A DNA stretch of 64,000 nt from Sciurus carolinensis (lineage: Eukaryota > Chordata > Mammalia > Rodentia > Sciuridae). Below, piece after piece: positions 1-10,694 of the stretch. Each line of letters starts with the position of its first letter. Positions within the stretch are counted from its first letter, which is position 1. The DNA is taken from positions 35,914,575-35,978,574 of the forward strand of contig NC_062221.1 of NCBI RefSeq assembly GCF_902686445.1, written 5' to 3'. A program made the translations under genes and the position numbers. Below the pieces are notes generated by a model. It made no database searches. It was not told the DNA's origin and was given only the letters and a program-made list of their open reading frames with translations.

Positions 1-493
1 CAAAGAGCCTAATCTTTTCCCAAAACAACCTTAATACTATGCCCTTCCACATTCCTTTGAATTTGAAGTATGAAGAACCTCTGACCCTGTTTTTTTCTGC
101 TATGCCGATTAGCTGGACAACTTTTTTCTTTCTTTTTTTAAATTGGTGCATTGTAATTATACATAATGGTAGAATTCATTGTTACATATTTGAACAGGTA
201 CACAATATAGCAATAGAATTTGACCAATATCACTCCTCCGTTTTCCCCTTTTCCTTTCCTCCCTTCCTCTAGTCTCTTACATCTACTCTACTGATCTCTC
301 TTTATTTTCATGAGTTCCTCATCTGCCAACTTTCTTTTCTTTCTTTCTTTCTAACTTCCACATATGAGAGAAAATAAACAACCTTTTACTTTCTCAGTTT
401 GGGCTTATTTCATTTAACATAATGTTCTCAAGTTCCATACATTCTTCAGAAACTGACATAATTTCATTCTTCTTCATGGCTGAATAAAATTCC

Positions 494-508
494 TGTGTGT
501 GTGTGTGT
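494..508. repeat. (TG)n microsatellite
   Basis: A short TG run inside the L1 remnant. Confidence 0.9.
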
Positions 509-825
509 TTTCATGTGTTTGTGTATCACCTATTCTTTATTCATTTATCATTGATGGACAACTAGAGTGGTTCCATGGCTTGGTTATTGTGAATTGTGCT
601 GCCACAAATATGGGTATGCATGTATCACTATGGTATGATGACTTTAGGATAATTTCTGAAGAGTGGTGTAGCTGGGTCATACGGTGGTTCCACTCCTCAT
701 CTTCTGAGGAAACTCCATACTAATTTCTATATTGGTTGCACTAATTTACAATCCCACCAACAGTGTAAATATGTTTCTTTTTCTCCACATTCTGTTCAGC
801 ATTTATTATTGTTTGTATTCTTTAT

Positions 826-1235
826 TTCTAAATTTTTTATTTGTTCTAATTAGTTGAACATGACAGTAGAATACATTTATACATTTGGATAGATCATACA
901 TAAATGGAATGTAACTTCTCACTTTTCTGATTGTACATGTTGTGGGATCACATTGGTCATGAGATCATATATGTACATATGTAATAATATCTGTTTCACT
1001 CTAATAAACTTTCTACCCCCAGATCTCTTCCTCTCCCTTCACTCCCATCTACTTAATATAAAGTAACTCTATTCTATCCACCCTCATTTATTGTGGATTA
1101 GTATCAGCATATTAGAGAAAACATTTGGCCTTTGGTTTTTGGGTTTGGCTTATTTCACTTAGCATGATATTTTCCAACTCCATTCATTTACCCCAAAATA
1201 CCTTAATTTCATTCTTCTTTAAAGATGAGTAGTAA
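826..1235 (-). mobile_element. L1 3'-UTR fragment nested inside an older L1
   Basis: A 5'-truncated L1 3' end in antisense. Its left edge reads as the reversed A-rich tail followed by 'tttgttctaattagttg'. The same 3' end recurs at 7830-8155, so both belong to one rodent-type L1 subfamily. The host L1 breaks at 'gtattctttat' (815-825) and resumes at 'gtatccttga' (1236-1245), which looks like a short, decayed TSD. The host then continues its expected order ('attctgac...'). Confidence 0.75.
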
Positions 1236-1867
1236 GTATCCTTGAAGGCTGAAATTCTGACTAAAGTGAAATAAATCTCAGTGTACTTTTGATTTGCCTT
1301 TCCCTAATTGCTAACAACGTTGAACATTTTTTCATATATTTGTTGGCCATTTGTATTTCTTCTTTTAAGTGTCTGTTTAGTTCATTTGCCCATTTATTAA
1401 TTGATCTATTTGGGTTTTGGATGTTAAGGTTTTTGAGTTCTTTATATATTTTGGAATTAATCCTCTGTCAAAAAAGTAACCGGCAAAGATTTTCTCCTGT
1501 TCTGTAGGTACTTTCTTCACATTGCTAATTGTTTCCTTTGCTGTGCAGAAGCTTTTTAATTTGATGCCACCCCATTTATTAACCCTTGGCATTATTTGCT
1601 GAACTTTAAGAGTCCTATTGAGAAAGGTGTTTCCTGTGCCTATATGTTGAAGTATCAAGCTTACGTTTTCTTCTGGGAGTTGCATAGTTAGCTGACCAAG
1701 TTTTTAAGGAGCATCATTTATGCAGATGACATGAAGGTTCTCAGACTCCATTCTGTATCCAGATTTCTTTGGCCAGTTTTTTTCTTTTCTCTTAGCTGCT
1801 AACAGAATGTGTGTCTGGTTTTGTTTTAGTTTGTTTTGGTTTGTGTGCATGTGTATGTGTGTTTTCT

Positions 1868-2265
1868 AGCACCTTAACTGAGATATAAAACATACCTCAT
1901 AAAATTGACCTTTTAAAGATGTATAATTTAGTAATTTTGCTGCATTTAAGTTACACAACAGCTATGATATGAAAACATTTTCCTTACCCTAAAAAAAAAA
2001 TACATTAGCAGTACTCTGCATTATCACTTCCTGACAATCTCTGAAAAAGCACTAATTAAATATGTCTTCATAGACTTGCCTATTTTGAGCATTTCATAAA
2101 TATGGACAGATGAAAGTTTTTTCTAAACTGGCTTGTTCACATAACTTAATGTTTAAAGGCTCATTCACATTTTGCTTTTTTTTATATTGATGAATAATAT
2201 TGTATTTTGTGGATATTTTATTCACTATTTATCAATTTATCAGGTGGTGGATATTTGAGTTGTCT
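1868..2265 (-). mobile_element. L1M 3' UTR fragment, antisense
   Basis: Plus-strand text 'taactgagatataaaacatacctcataaaattgacc' matches the reversed 3' UTR of old mammalian L1M elements. It is followed in order by 'gacttgcctattttgagcatttcata' and 'gatgaataatattgtattttgtgga'. The copy is diverged and has no reading frame. Confidence 0.75.
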
Positions 2266-3080
2266 TAACTAGGTCATGTATTTACATTCTAATATCTCCT
2301 TAGAGAATTTCATTGCTTCTAGTTCTATTTAATTTCATTAGGATAAAACTACCTTCAGCCATCTGTCCTGATACTTATTTACCCTATCAATTCAGAAAGA
2401 CCATTTTACATATATTTAAGTATGCAAATTCAGAAAAATATGTAAGTATAAATCGAAGTCAAGATGAACTGAGCCTTAAATACATTTCAAATACTTTTGG
2501 TTTAGAAACCTTAGGTGGTTGCAAAACTTTAGATTGACTGAGATGGAAAGTGAAATTTGATTGTTTCTCAACAAAGTCATGAAATAGTTATTGGATGCTA
2601 ACCTAATAGAAATGGTATAGAGAAGTTTCCTGCATTAGTGTGGAGGTTAGGCAAAATGACCATCAAGAACATTTTACATTTTCTGGTTGTATGATATTAT
2701 GTATCCTGAAAATTATGGGAAGAAAACTTTCAAAAATTACTTGCATCTTATGCTCTCAGTTTTTATATAGAATAAATCTGTTCACTAAAATATAATTATT
2801 TATATTATATCACAAAATAGGCATTTCTAAAAAAAAACCTGAGCTGTTTTCCAAAGTGTTGTATTTAGAATTACAGGGCTTATTTAAAATGAAGAATTCA
2901 CAAAACTTTCTAATTAGAACAGAAAACTCTTTAAATAACATTCCTTATAAATATACTGGTTCAGTTTAAAAAGGTAAATGAAATTCCTGATAACTAGAAA
3001 TATAATAGTATAAGGAAAATTTATCACCACCCCCCCCAAAGATAAAAGCTTTGGAGATGAAAATAAAAATTTCAAGATAT
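2266..3080. other. unique AT-rich sequence, nothing recognised
   Basis: No repeat family, RNA gene or coding signal was recognised. A 74-codon open stretch at 2313-2537 lacks splice sites and coding character. Confidence 0.5.
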
Positions 3081-3495
3081 ATTAGTTTCCTAGGAAAGTT
3101 TGAGAAATTATCACAATGTGGGTGGCTTGAAACAACAGACATATATTCTCTCTCATTTTTGTCCTAAAATAAAGATTTCAGGTCCCCAGGACAATACTCT
3201 CTCCAAGAAGCTCTAGGAAAAACTGTTCCTACCCTGCTCTCAGGTTTAGTTATTAGGAGCATTCCTTGATTGGTATCTATACCGCTGTGAGTTCTCCTTT
3301 CCTTTTTTGATGAACCTATATTCTGTGTATCTTTTCTTTGTTTTAAATCTTTCTCTGCCTCCCATGGTATATCTATCCCAATATTCTTAATTATATCTAC
3401 AAAGACACATTTTCCTAATAAGACAGTATTTCCAGTTTCTGGGGATTAGGATAAGAATATATTCTTCAGGAGCCAACTTTCCACTCAGTAAACAA
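3081..3495 (-). mobile_element. MLT1-like MaLR LTR, antisense
   Basis: The left edge 'ttagtttcctagg...' and 'gtgggtggcttgaaacaacagaca' match the reversed end of MLT1-type LTRs. Near the right are 'ttaattatatctacaaagacacattttcctaataag' and 'tttctggggattaggat', in the expected order. It is old and diverged, with no internal retroviral sequence next to it, so it is a solitary LTR or fragment. Confidence 0.65.
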
Positions 3496-6050
3496 GTTCA
3501 ACAATATACTGTATAAGAATCATTTCCAAATCAGACTTTCCAATTTAAACCAACAGATGGACTGTGGAATCCGTTGGCAATACAGTAGTATCTCATGTCT
3601 TGCTACACTCATGGTGTTTAGTGGCACCAAATATCAATATGCTAAGAAATAATGTATATAAACCAACATATCACATTGCCACACCATATTGACATTTTTT
3701 CCCTATTTACCTGTGATGTAGGACTAGTCCACTTTACAGAAAACATGGTGGCAGAACAAGCTGGAGATTGAGTAAGACTAAGCTGAAAACTCTACTCTAG
3801 TTCTGTTTTAAGTTCCTGTCAGTTTTAGAATTTTTTTAAAAAAGCAGTATTTTAATTCATGATTTAGATATTCAGAAAACTGACAGAATTGAATTTTTTA
3901 CAAATCATTTAATCAGAATTTGAGGTAAGAATATACAGCAGAAAAAAAAAACACATTTTATCAGACGGACACTAACATTTTTTAATATAAAATATAACCT
4001 TATTCATCAAGAATATTTTTGAATCATTTAAATAGGAACATAAAACAGAAATATAGAGATGGGCTCATGTATAATAGTCTCAAAGAGGGTATCATCAAAA
4101 TACAGATTAAATCACTGAAACTTTTAAGTTCCTAAAATTTAAACTTTTGTAGATTTTGCTAGCTTTTTTTTTTTAAAACCCTTATACTGTTTATGTCAAC
4201 TTGAGGAATGTGGAGTACCTTGAGGTGTATTATTTCCATTAATATCTTTTGTTGACAGGCTAAGACAGAATCAGATCCACTGTACGTCATTGGGGACTAA
4301 GAAGGAAATCCTTTCTTATTTTATTTCTGTCAGGTATTCTTTAAAGAGAACATTAAAAACCTTACAGGTTAAGAATTACATTTGAAAGAGGCTCCAAAGA
4401 ATGTAATTACTTTATTGAAACCCTACATTGGTTTCAGTGAAATCATTTTGAGATATATACATATTTTACAGATTGTGTCTCATTTTGGAGTAAAAGTACA
4501 GATATTTTGAGATATGACTACAATGGAGTGACATTGCTTGATCCTGTCTTTAACAAATTGACATTTTTTCCTTACTCAAAAACTCTTCAGCTAAATTTCA
4601 AAATTCTTCTTTGAAGTACAATTGTATCAAGTAATACTTCAAGCTTATTAAAATCCAGGTATGTCAAGCACAAGAAAGTTATAAGTTTTAGATTCACAAA
4701 AGATACATGCTTTGCATATATAGCATAAACTGATTCTGTTTTAGAAGTAAAGTCAGGCTTGTTTTTTAAAAGAGCTATTGATATTTAATTTAGCATTTTT
4801 GTGGAACCATTTTTAAGAGTTTATTTTAACATTTTTTAGACTAGGGACTTTCAGATGCATGGCATGTACTCTAAATAATGGAGGGAACATTGAAGGCATT
4901 TCTCACATTTTATCCTCTTCTGTTTTACTGCTTTAAACTTAAATCCTAAATTATATTTCCTCTATCATTCATTTAGTGGTTTGCAAAAAACAATCATACT
5001 ACATGTTCAAGAAACTTTTCCATGTATAGTTTCAGCAATTTCTTAATTATTATGTTTATGGATTTCAAGTTAATTCAACAATTTCTACTGACAGTTATTA
5101 AGCATTCAGTGTTCCACAGAATGTTCTGTTAGTGTCTGTGTGAACCAGGTGGATAAGGCATTGTCTCTACTGATACTGCCTATAGATTAGTGTAAATAAG
5201 TTTTCACCCAAAGGTTCTAAGTCAGAGTGTCTTGAATAAAAACAAATTTTAAAAAGAACACATGGATACTTCTCAGTGCAACAAAGAATTTTAAGTGTTT
5301 GCTCTCATGAGTAGATACAAGGAAAACTTCACTTTGTGTTTTGACTTATGTTATTGCCAAAGTAGTCAGATGATCTGAAGATATGTAGTTTGCACCATTA
5401 CCAATGTCAGAGAGTAACATACTGCTTTAGAGCAGAAAGAAAATTTAAGAGGAAAAGTACTTGGAAAAAAAAGAAAAAATGATTTGTAAACCCTTGCTTT
5501 CAGTTAATATAAATACATTAAATTTTTACATAAAAAAGTACTGTTTCCCAGGAATGTTGAGGGTTCATTTTCCTGTATGTCTTTAGGAACCAAAGGTACT
5601 CAGAAATAAGAACTGATTTTTTTGTTGTTGTTATTATTTTTTGTTTTTTCTTTTTGGCAAATTTTGAACATACTAGCTTGAGGAATATTGTTTTCAACAT
5701 TCAATCATTCATACTGTTCTTAACTTTGAATACATATAAGTTTATTTGTACTATACAAAAAACATGATACCAATCATTAGATGGGTAGCTGGATGGACAT
5801 TGAATGGTAAACTTGTGAATAGTTCTATTTTTATTAAAAATTATTTAAGATAAGAATTTAAAAAATTAAATTTTGAAATCATCTTTATATATACTTTATT
5901 AAAGGTTTTGATATTCTATATTCATTTTTATTCTTATAGAAAATGCTTAATATTTTAGAACACAAATACATTTGAAAAGCATTTTAAAAATCTTGGTATT
6001 TGATTACATTGTCATCAAGATATATTGAATTTTAATAAATTTTCTTTTCT
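3496..6050. other. unique AT-rich sequence, nothing recognised
   Basis: About 2.5 kb without a recognisable repeat, RNA gene or coding exon. It contains homopolymer runs only (for example 4164-4174 and 5617-5660). Confidence 0.5.
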
Positions 6051-6137
6051 TTTTTTTTTTTGCAGTGCTAGAGATTGAACCCTGGGGCCTCATGCATACT
6101 AGGCAAGCACTCTACCACTAAGCCACACCCCAGTCCT
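6050..6137 (-). mobile_element. ID SINE, antisense (first of an adjacent pair)
   Basis: The reversed ID sequence shows 'gagattgaaccctggggcctcatgcatactaggcaagcactctaccactaagccac', the tRNA-like B box and A box region of ID elements. A T-run on the left is the reversed A tail. Confidence 0.85.
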
Positions 6138-6141
6138 TCTT

Positions 6142-6241
6142 AAACTTTTTTTTTTTTTGCGGTACTGGGGATTGAACTCAGGGCCTTGTGCTTGCGAGGC
6201 AAGCACTCTACCAGCTGAGCTATCCCCCAGCCCAAACTTTT
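6142..6241 (-). mobile_element. ID SINE, antisense (second of pair), with TSD
   Basis: A well preserved ID element with the expected 'gaggcaagcactctaccagctgagc' core. It is flanked by 'aaactttt' at 6142-6149 and 6234-6241, an at least 8-bp TSD. It therefore inserted as its own event next to the first ID. Confidence 0.88.
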
Positions 6242-7655
6242 AATATAATTATATTTATTTGTTTAGATATGTGAATATCATCACCATGATTAGTCATTTT
6301 GCTGAAACAAAGGAAAGAAAAATGAGTCTTGAAATAAATGTGTAATAATTATTAATACATGTATATATAGTCTGCATGTGTATTTCTGAATTCTATCACT
6401 AGCATCTTATCCACATAGTATTCTGTCATATGCAATGATTTACTATATCTGTCTTGGACATATCTCTTAACTCAATCTTATCAAGATGATAATTTGACAT
6501 TTTTTGTAAAAATGTTTTTATCAATAGAAGGTATATTTCCTAAGAAACTAAAACCTGTTAATTTTGCAGTTCATTTATATATGGTTTTAAAATTAAGTCA
6601 TAATTTGTGAACTTACATTTGTACCCATGTCCAGGATGTGTGATATGTCCTATCATATCACAAAAATAAATACTCATTGTGAAAAATTTGACAGATACAG
6701 GGAAGTATAAGGTTCAAAAATAAAACATCCCCATCCTACCATCTTGAAAAAACTATTATTAGTATTTTAGCCCTGTTTTTTTAATCTTATTTAGTTGCTA
6801 TTATATTCTACATATAATATTTTAAGATATTACCTTTTAGTTTTTTCTATTAATGAACACAAAATCTTCACTTTGAAAAATATGTATATTAAAATATTTT
6901 AAATTGTTTATAATTTTATAAATAACTGAATTTTTGGTATATTTATAAAATGTAAGCTTCTTATGTGTACTTATGCTTTATATCCTGAATTTCCCATAAT
7001 TTCTTAAGGAAAGATGTATCTTGACATGAAAGGTCAGATAACAACACATTTAAGTGATTTATTATTACTTCTCAAAATCAAGGCAATACAGGCAAAATCA
7101 AGGCAACATAAATTTTAATTATAAGAAAAGCGTGGATTAAGTTTGGTTATTATAATGACTTTTACATTGTTAATAGCTACTAATAACTTTGCAAGATACA
7201 GATAAAACAAAACTTTGGTTTTACAATTCAGTGAGCCTAATTGTTTAAATGTATAGTTTATATATTAGCAAGGGTATGAAAATAAAAGCACTATTTAATG
7301 TTTTAAGCTCTTCTCAACTCAGGAAAAACATTCCATCTGTACTCTTGATGAAGAATGGGTACTTTAGAGATATATCCTTGTATATTAAAAAATAGCTGAA
7401 AGTAATTTTATGGAATTAAATATGATATATTAAACTGTAGAATTGATCAAAAATGACTTTTCTGCAAAATTGCTTAATGTAGAATTGATTATTCAAACAG
7501 AATAAGAAGTTCTATTAATTCAATTTTTTGTTATTGAATTATACATAATTTATTGCTTTTTGAACTATATAATCAATATATTTTATTTTTTTTCATTTAA
7601 AAAATTTACTGCGATTATTTCTAATCTCATTTACCTGAGGATCTTTCAATTTTAT
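6242..7655. other. unique AT-rich sequence
   Basis: No element recognised. There is a 14-bp direct repeat 'caaaatcaaggcaa' at 7073-7086 and 7093-7106. No coding signal. Confidence 0.5.
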
Positions 7656-7772
7656 GAATGAATGAGGGTTGGGGATACAGGCCAATTGGTGGAGTGCTTG
7701 CCTTGCAAGCACAAGGCCCTGGGTTCAATCCCTAGCACTACAAAAAAAAAAAAAAAAAAGAATGAATGAGGG
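7656..7772 (+). mobile_element. ID SINE with 13-bp perfect TSD
   Basis: Sense ID element ('ttggggatacaggcc...gcaagcacaaggccctgggttcaatccc') ending in an A run of about 18. It is flanked by a perfect 13-bp TSD 'gaatgaatgaggg' at 7656-7668 and 7760-7772. The clean tail and TSD point to a fairly recent insertion. Confidence 0.93.
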
Positions 7773-7797
7773 AGAAGTTGAATGACCATACAGTTTC

Positions 7798-8272
7798 TGA
7801 CTTTTAGCATTTTGTTTTAATTTTAATTGTTGCATTTTATTTGTTCTAATTAGTTGTACCTGACAGTAGAATGCATTTATACATTTTGATAAATCATATA
7901 TAAATGGAGTATAATCTCTCATTTTTCTGATTTTACATATTGTAGGATCACACTTGTCATGCAATCATATATATACATGAGGCAATAATGTCTGTTTCAT
8001 TCTATTAGCCTTCACATCCCCATATCCCTTCCCCCCCCTTCACTTCCCTCTACCTAATACAAAGTAACTCTACTCTTCTGTATCCCCTTCCCGCCCTTTA
8101 TTGTGAATTAGCATGCACATATCAGAGAAAACACTGGGCCTTTGGTTTTTTTAAGGGAACTTTTATTTTATTGATTTATATGTGGTGCTGAGAATTGAAT
8201 CCAGTGCCTCACACATGCTAGGCAAATGCTCTACCACTGCGTCACAACCTCAGCCCTGATTTTTAGCATTTT
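7798..8272 (-). mobile_element. probable ID/L1 chimeric retrocopy bounded by one 16-bp TSD
   Basis: On the minus strand this reads: a complete ID element starting at 8256, its A-rich tail to about 8156, an L1 3'-UTR segment (about 8155-7830) and the L1 A-rich tail. The whole unit is flanked by 'tga(c/t)ttttagcatttt' at 7798-7813 and 8257-8272, matching at 15 of 16 bases. The ID 5' end abuts the TSD exactly. A single TSD around both parts suggests one retrotransposition with a template switch from L1 RNA to ID RNA. An independent ID insertion at the L1 boundary is less likely but possible. Confidence 0.6.
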
Positions 8273-8876
8273 CTTCTAAAATTCTATCACACTACTCCAT
8301 TCTCTTGTACATAGCAAAGTACTGAAACCAACCTGTTATTATGCCTTTTTTTTTACCTGGATATCTTTCAGATTTTTTTTTCATCTTTATAAATCAAAAA
8401 ATTGCTAAGCTATATGTTGTATCAATCCCTTTACATCATTTTTTTTAGTTTGGTAATGTGAGTCTTCATTCTAGCTTCTATTTTCTAAGCAATTTGTATA
8501 ATTCATTCATGATTTATATTATTCTTCTGCTTAAGTTCATGTTCTGTTCTTTTTGAGACATTCCTTTGGAAACACCTATAATTTACTGTTTTGTTATCAA
8601 TATCTATCATTTATTCCTTAAATTTATTTTTGTATTTGTTTTGATGTATATAGGAAGAACTACTCATGTAGTTTCTTCACATTTCTTATTTAGTTTTTTA
8701 CCTTTTAAAGTTTGGTCCTTCATTTTCACAAGTGTAGACTAAATTCTGTACTTTTATTTTTTAACATTCATATTCCTTTTTCTTTTCTTTGGTTGATTTT
8801 CCACCTCAGTTTCTCTTTTCTCCCTATGTTATTCTATTCTTCTTTCATTCCTCTTAGAAGTCTATCTAATCATAAA
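8273..8876. other. unique T-rich sequence, nothing recognised
   Basis: No repeat or gene signal recognised. The 67-codon open stretch at 8712-8915 has low-complexity Ser/Phe-rich content from T-rich DNA. Confidence 0.45.
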
Positions 8877-9240
8877 AATATAGGAAAAATCAGTGGGATA
8901 GAAGAAGGAGATTGAGAGGGAAAGTGAAGGAATGAAAAAGCAGAGGAAATGCAGAAAAAAATTTGACATAATTAATCTATGTGTGTGTATCAATATACCA
9001 CAGTGAATTCCACCCTAATGCATATCTATAAAGCACCAATTCAAAATAAAATAATAAATAAATAAATAAAAGGAAGGTCAGTGGTGTAGAGAAAAGAGAA
9101 TAGCATGAGGGAGGAGAAAAGGGAAAGTGAGAACCCCAGGGATTGTAACGGAGTAAATTAAACTCCATGAATGTATGATATGTCAAAATGAACCCAGCTA
9201 CTATGTATAACTATAATGTACAAATAAAAGTTAAAAAAAA
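8877..9240 (+). mobile_element. L1 3'-end-like sequence, sense
   Basis: Purine-rich stretches ('gagggaggagaaaagggaaag') are followed by 'tatgtcaaaatgaacccagctactatgtataactataatgtacaaataaaag' and an A run. This is the look of rodent L1 3' UTRs, whose purine-rich tract precedes the tail. An inner AATA repeat (9048-9070) may mark the tail of an earlier copy. Left edge approximate. Confidence 0.6.
9048..9070. repeat. (AATA)n simple repeat
   Basis: Tandem 'aataaataaataaata' tract. Confidence 0.85.
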
Positions 9241-9861
9241 ATCCATCTACAGTGAAATAGTTTTCTTAATAGTCTTCCAGCGTCTGCAGGAAAACCTTTT
9301 CAAGGGTTCTTTCTTTTTGTATATAGTCAAAAATTTTATTCCAATTCTGTGTATTTTAGTGTATTAGTATAAACACAAAGGAGTTGTGTGCTTGTTTCTT
9401 TTGCTTGTTACACCCTCAGATTTTCCCTATCTGAATGAATTCTTCCCACAAGATTTATGGCCTTGCCCTCTTCTCTGAAAAATGATGTGCTAATTCAGTC
9501 ACTTGCCCAAATTCAGTGTTTTCTGAAATCTGTACTTTTTAAGTACAAAACAGAGACAATCACTTAAATGATTCTATTCTCAGTTTTTTTGATCATGTGA
9601 GAAATTGTGTACAGTTAGTATTATTCTAAATGCAAAGGAAAGAAGTTAGTTTATTGTATCCAATAAATATTTTAGGAAATAAAGTTTTAGTTCTCTTTAG
9701 AAGGCCATGTTGAAAAACTGAGTTAAATATACAGTTTTGAAGCTAGTGTTTTACTGCCTAAAGAGACTTCCATTTGCTTCCATTTCCATTAACTTCCATT
9801 TGCTAATCTGAAATTAGTTATGCTAATTTCAGATTTTCTACCCTATTGTGTACTAAATATC
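9241..9861. other. unique sequence with a 13-bp-arm hairpin
   Basis: No element recognised, apart from the short repeats and hairpin annotated at 9768-9835. Confidence 0.5.
9768..9835. repeat. short direct repeats leading into a perfect hairpin
   Basis: 'cttccatttgct' and close variants occur three times. They are followed by a perfect inverted repeat with arms 'aatctgaaattag' (9805-9817) and 'ctaatttcagatt' (9823-9835) around a 5-base loop. It lacks a T-run, so there is no sign of a terminator role. Confidence 0.85.
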
Positions 9862-10019
9862 AGTGTTGATCATCTTGCTTTCTCCTGGGAACATAGGAAG
9901 ATAAATAAGATGTGGTCCCTACCACTGGGGAGCAAATAGTCTGGTGGAGCACACAGAAATGTTTAGAAATAGGAGTTTGGTGATGTGCTGAATACTTGTT
10001 TTTCCCTTTGCCAGGAACA

Positions 10020-10370
10020 CTCCTAATCTTCTGCTGCTTCTCTAGCTTCAGATCTTGACTCAAATGCCATCCACTCACCTGTGAGGTCTTTCTGTCCACT
10101 TTATCTGAATCACATCATTTTACTCATCTCAACGTTTCCTTCTCCTTTTCCTTGCTCTATTTTTTCCCCCTTAGTCAAGTATCGCTATTTAGAATTATAT
10201 GTTTTACTTATTTTCTGCCTTTCCTCACTAAAATGTTAGTTTATGAGGGCAGGAATTTTGTCTTTTTTATTTTGCTTAAAACTTTTTCTCTATTTTATAT
10301 TTTTTTCATTTTATTTCTTTTAATTAACATGTATGTATGTAGTCAATGAATATATGCAGAATGAATGAAA
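10020..10370 (+). mobile_element. L2 LINE 3' end, sense
   Basis: 'gactcaaatgccatccactcacctgtgaggtctttctg', later 'cctcactaaaatgttagtttatgagggcaggaattttgtct', and a tail with 'gtcaatgaatatatgcagaatgaatgaa' follow the L2 3' end order. Ancient and inactive. The segment just upstream (9862-9965, 'aagatgtggtccctaccactggggagc') also resembles an ancient dispersed repeat. Confidence 0.75.
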
Positions 10371-10475
10371 TTATGTGGGTATGTTTTGAGAGGGAATGAA
10401 TTTACTTTGTTGTTCATCTTGTTCCAGATATTTTGTGTTTGTTTTCTTGTTAAAATTTCACAAATATCCAATGAA

Positions 10476-10478
<3 letters not shown>

Positions 10479-10520
<42 letters not shown>
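10479..10520. repeat. (CA)n microsatellite
   Basis: An uninterrupted CA run of about 21 units, likely polymorphic. Confidence 0.97.
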
Positions 10521-10522
<2 letters not shown>

Positions 10523-10539
10523 ATTGATTGATAGATTGA

Positions 10540-10694
10540 TAATGGAGATTGAACACAGGAGTGCTTTACCACTGAGACCCTTTTATTTTTATTTTGAGAC
10601 AGGATCTTGCTAAATTACCTAGGTTAGTCTTGAACTTGCAGTCCTCCTGCCTCAGCCTCCCGAGTCACTGGGATTAGTCATGTGCCACTATACA
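10540..10694 (-). mobile_element. B1-dID SINE, antisense, partly deleted
   Basis: Reversed 7SL-like half 'gtcctcctgcctcagcctcccgagtcactgggatta' with a shortened ID half on the left ('gattgaacacaggagtgctttaccactgag'). Confidence 0.85.

Larger units (their letters stand above)
120..1700 (-). mobile_element. L1 (LINE-1) 3' portion, antisense, interrupted by a younger L1 piece
   Basis: Read on the minus strand this is the 3' part of an L1. The plus strand shows hallmarks of the reversed L1 3' end: 'cacatatgagagaaaa', then 'ttattgtgaattgtgctgcc', then 'ccaccaacagtgtaaat', in the order expected for the 3' UTR and the end of ORF2. The L1 resumes after 1236 ('ctgtgcagaagctttttaatttg' region near 1540-1565), where a 102-codon minus-strand open stretch (1377-1685) is an ORF2 C-terminal remnant with no independent coding role. 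The copy is 5' truncated, diverged and inactive. A younger L1 fragment at 826-1235 splits it. The right edge near 1700 is approximate. Confidence 0.85.

Noticed and set aside
1377..1685. 102-codon minus-strand open frame
   Set aside because: It is the decayed C-terminal part of L1 ORF2, in register with the surrounding antisense L1.
6050..6241. Repeated ID units as a CRISPR-like array
   Set aside because: Only two diverged SINE copies, no regular spacers, in a mammalian context.
7667..7759. ID elements as true tRNA genes
   Set aside because: They share the tRNA-like A/B box core but do not form a full cloverleaf, carry A tails and TSDs, and recur many times.
9805..9835. Hairpin as a transcription terminator or microRNA precursor
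   Set aside because: The stem is only 13 bp, too short for a microRNA precursor, there is no terminator T-run, and bacterial-type terminators do not apply here.
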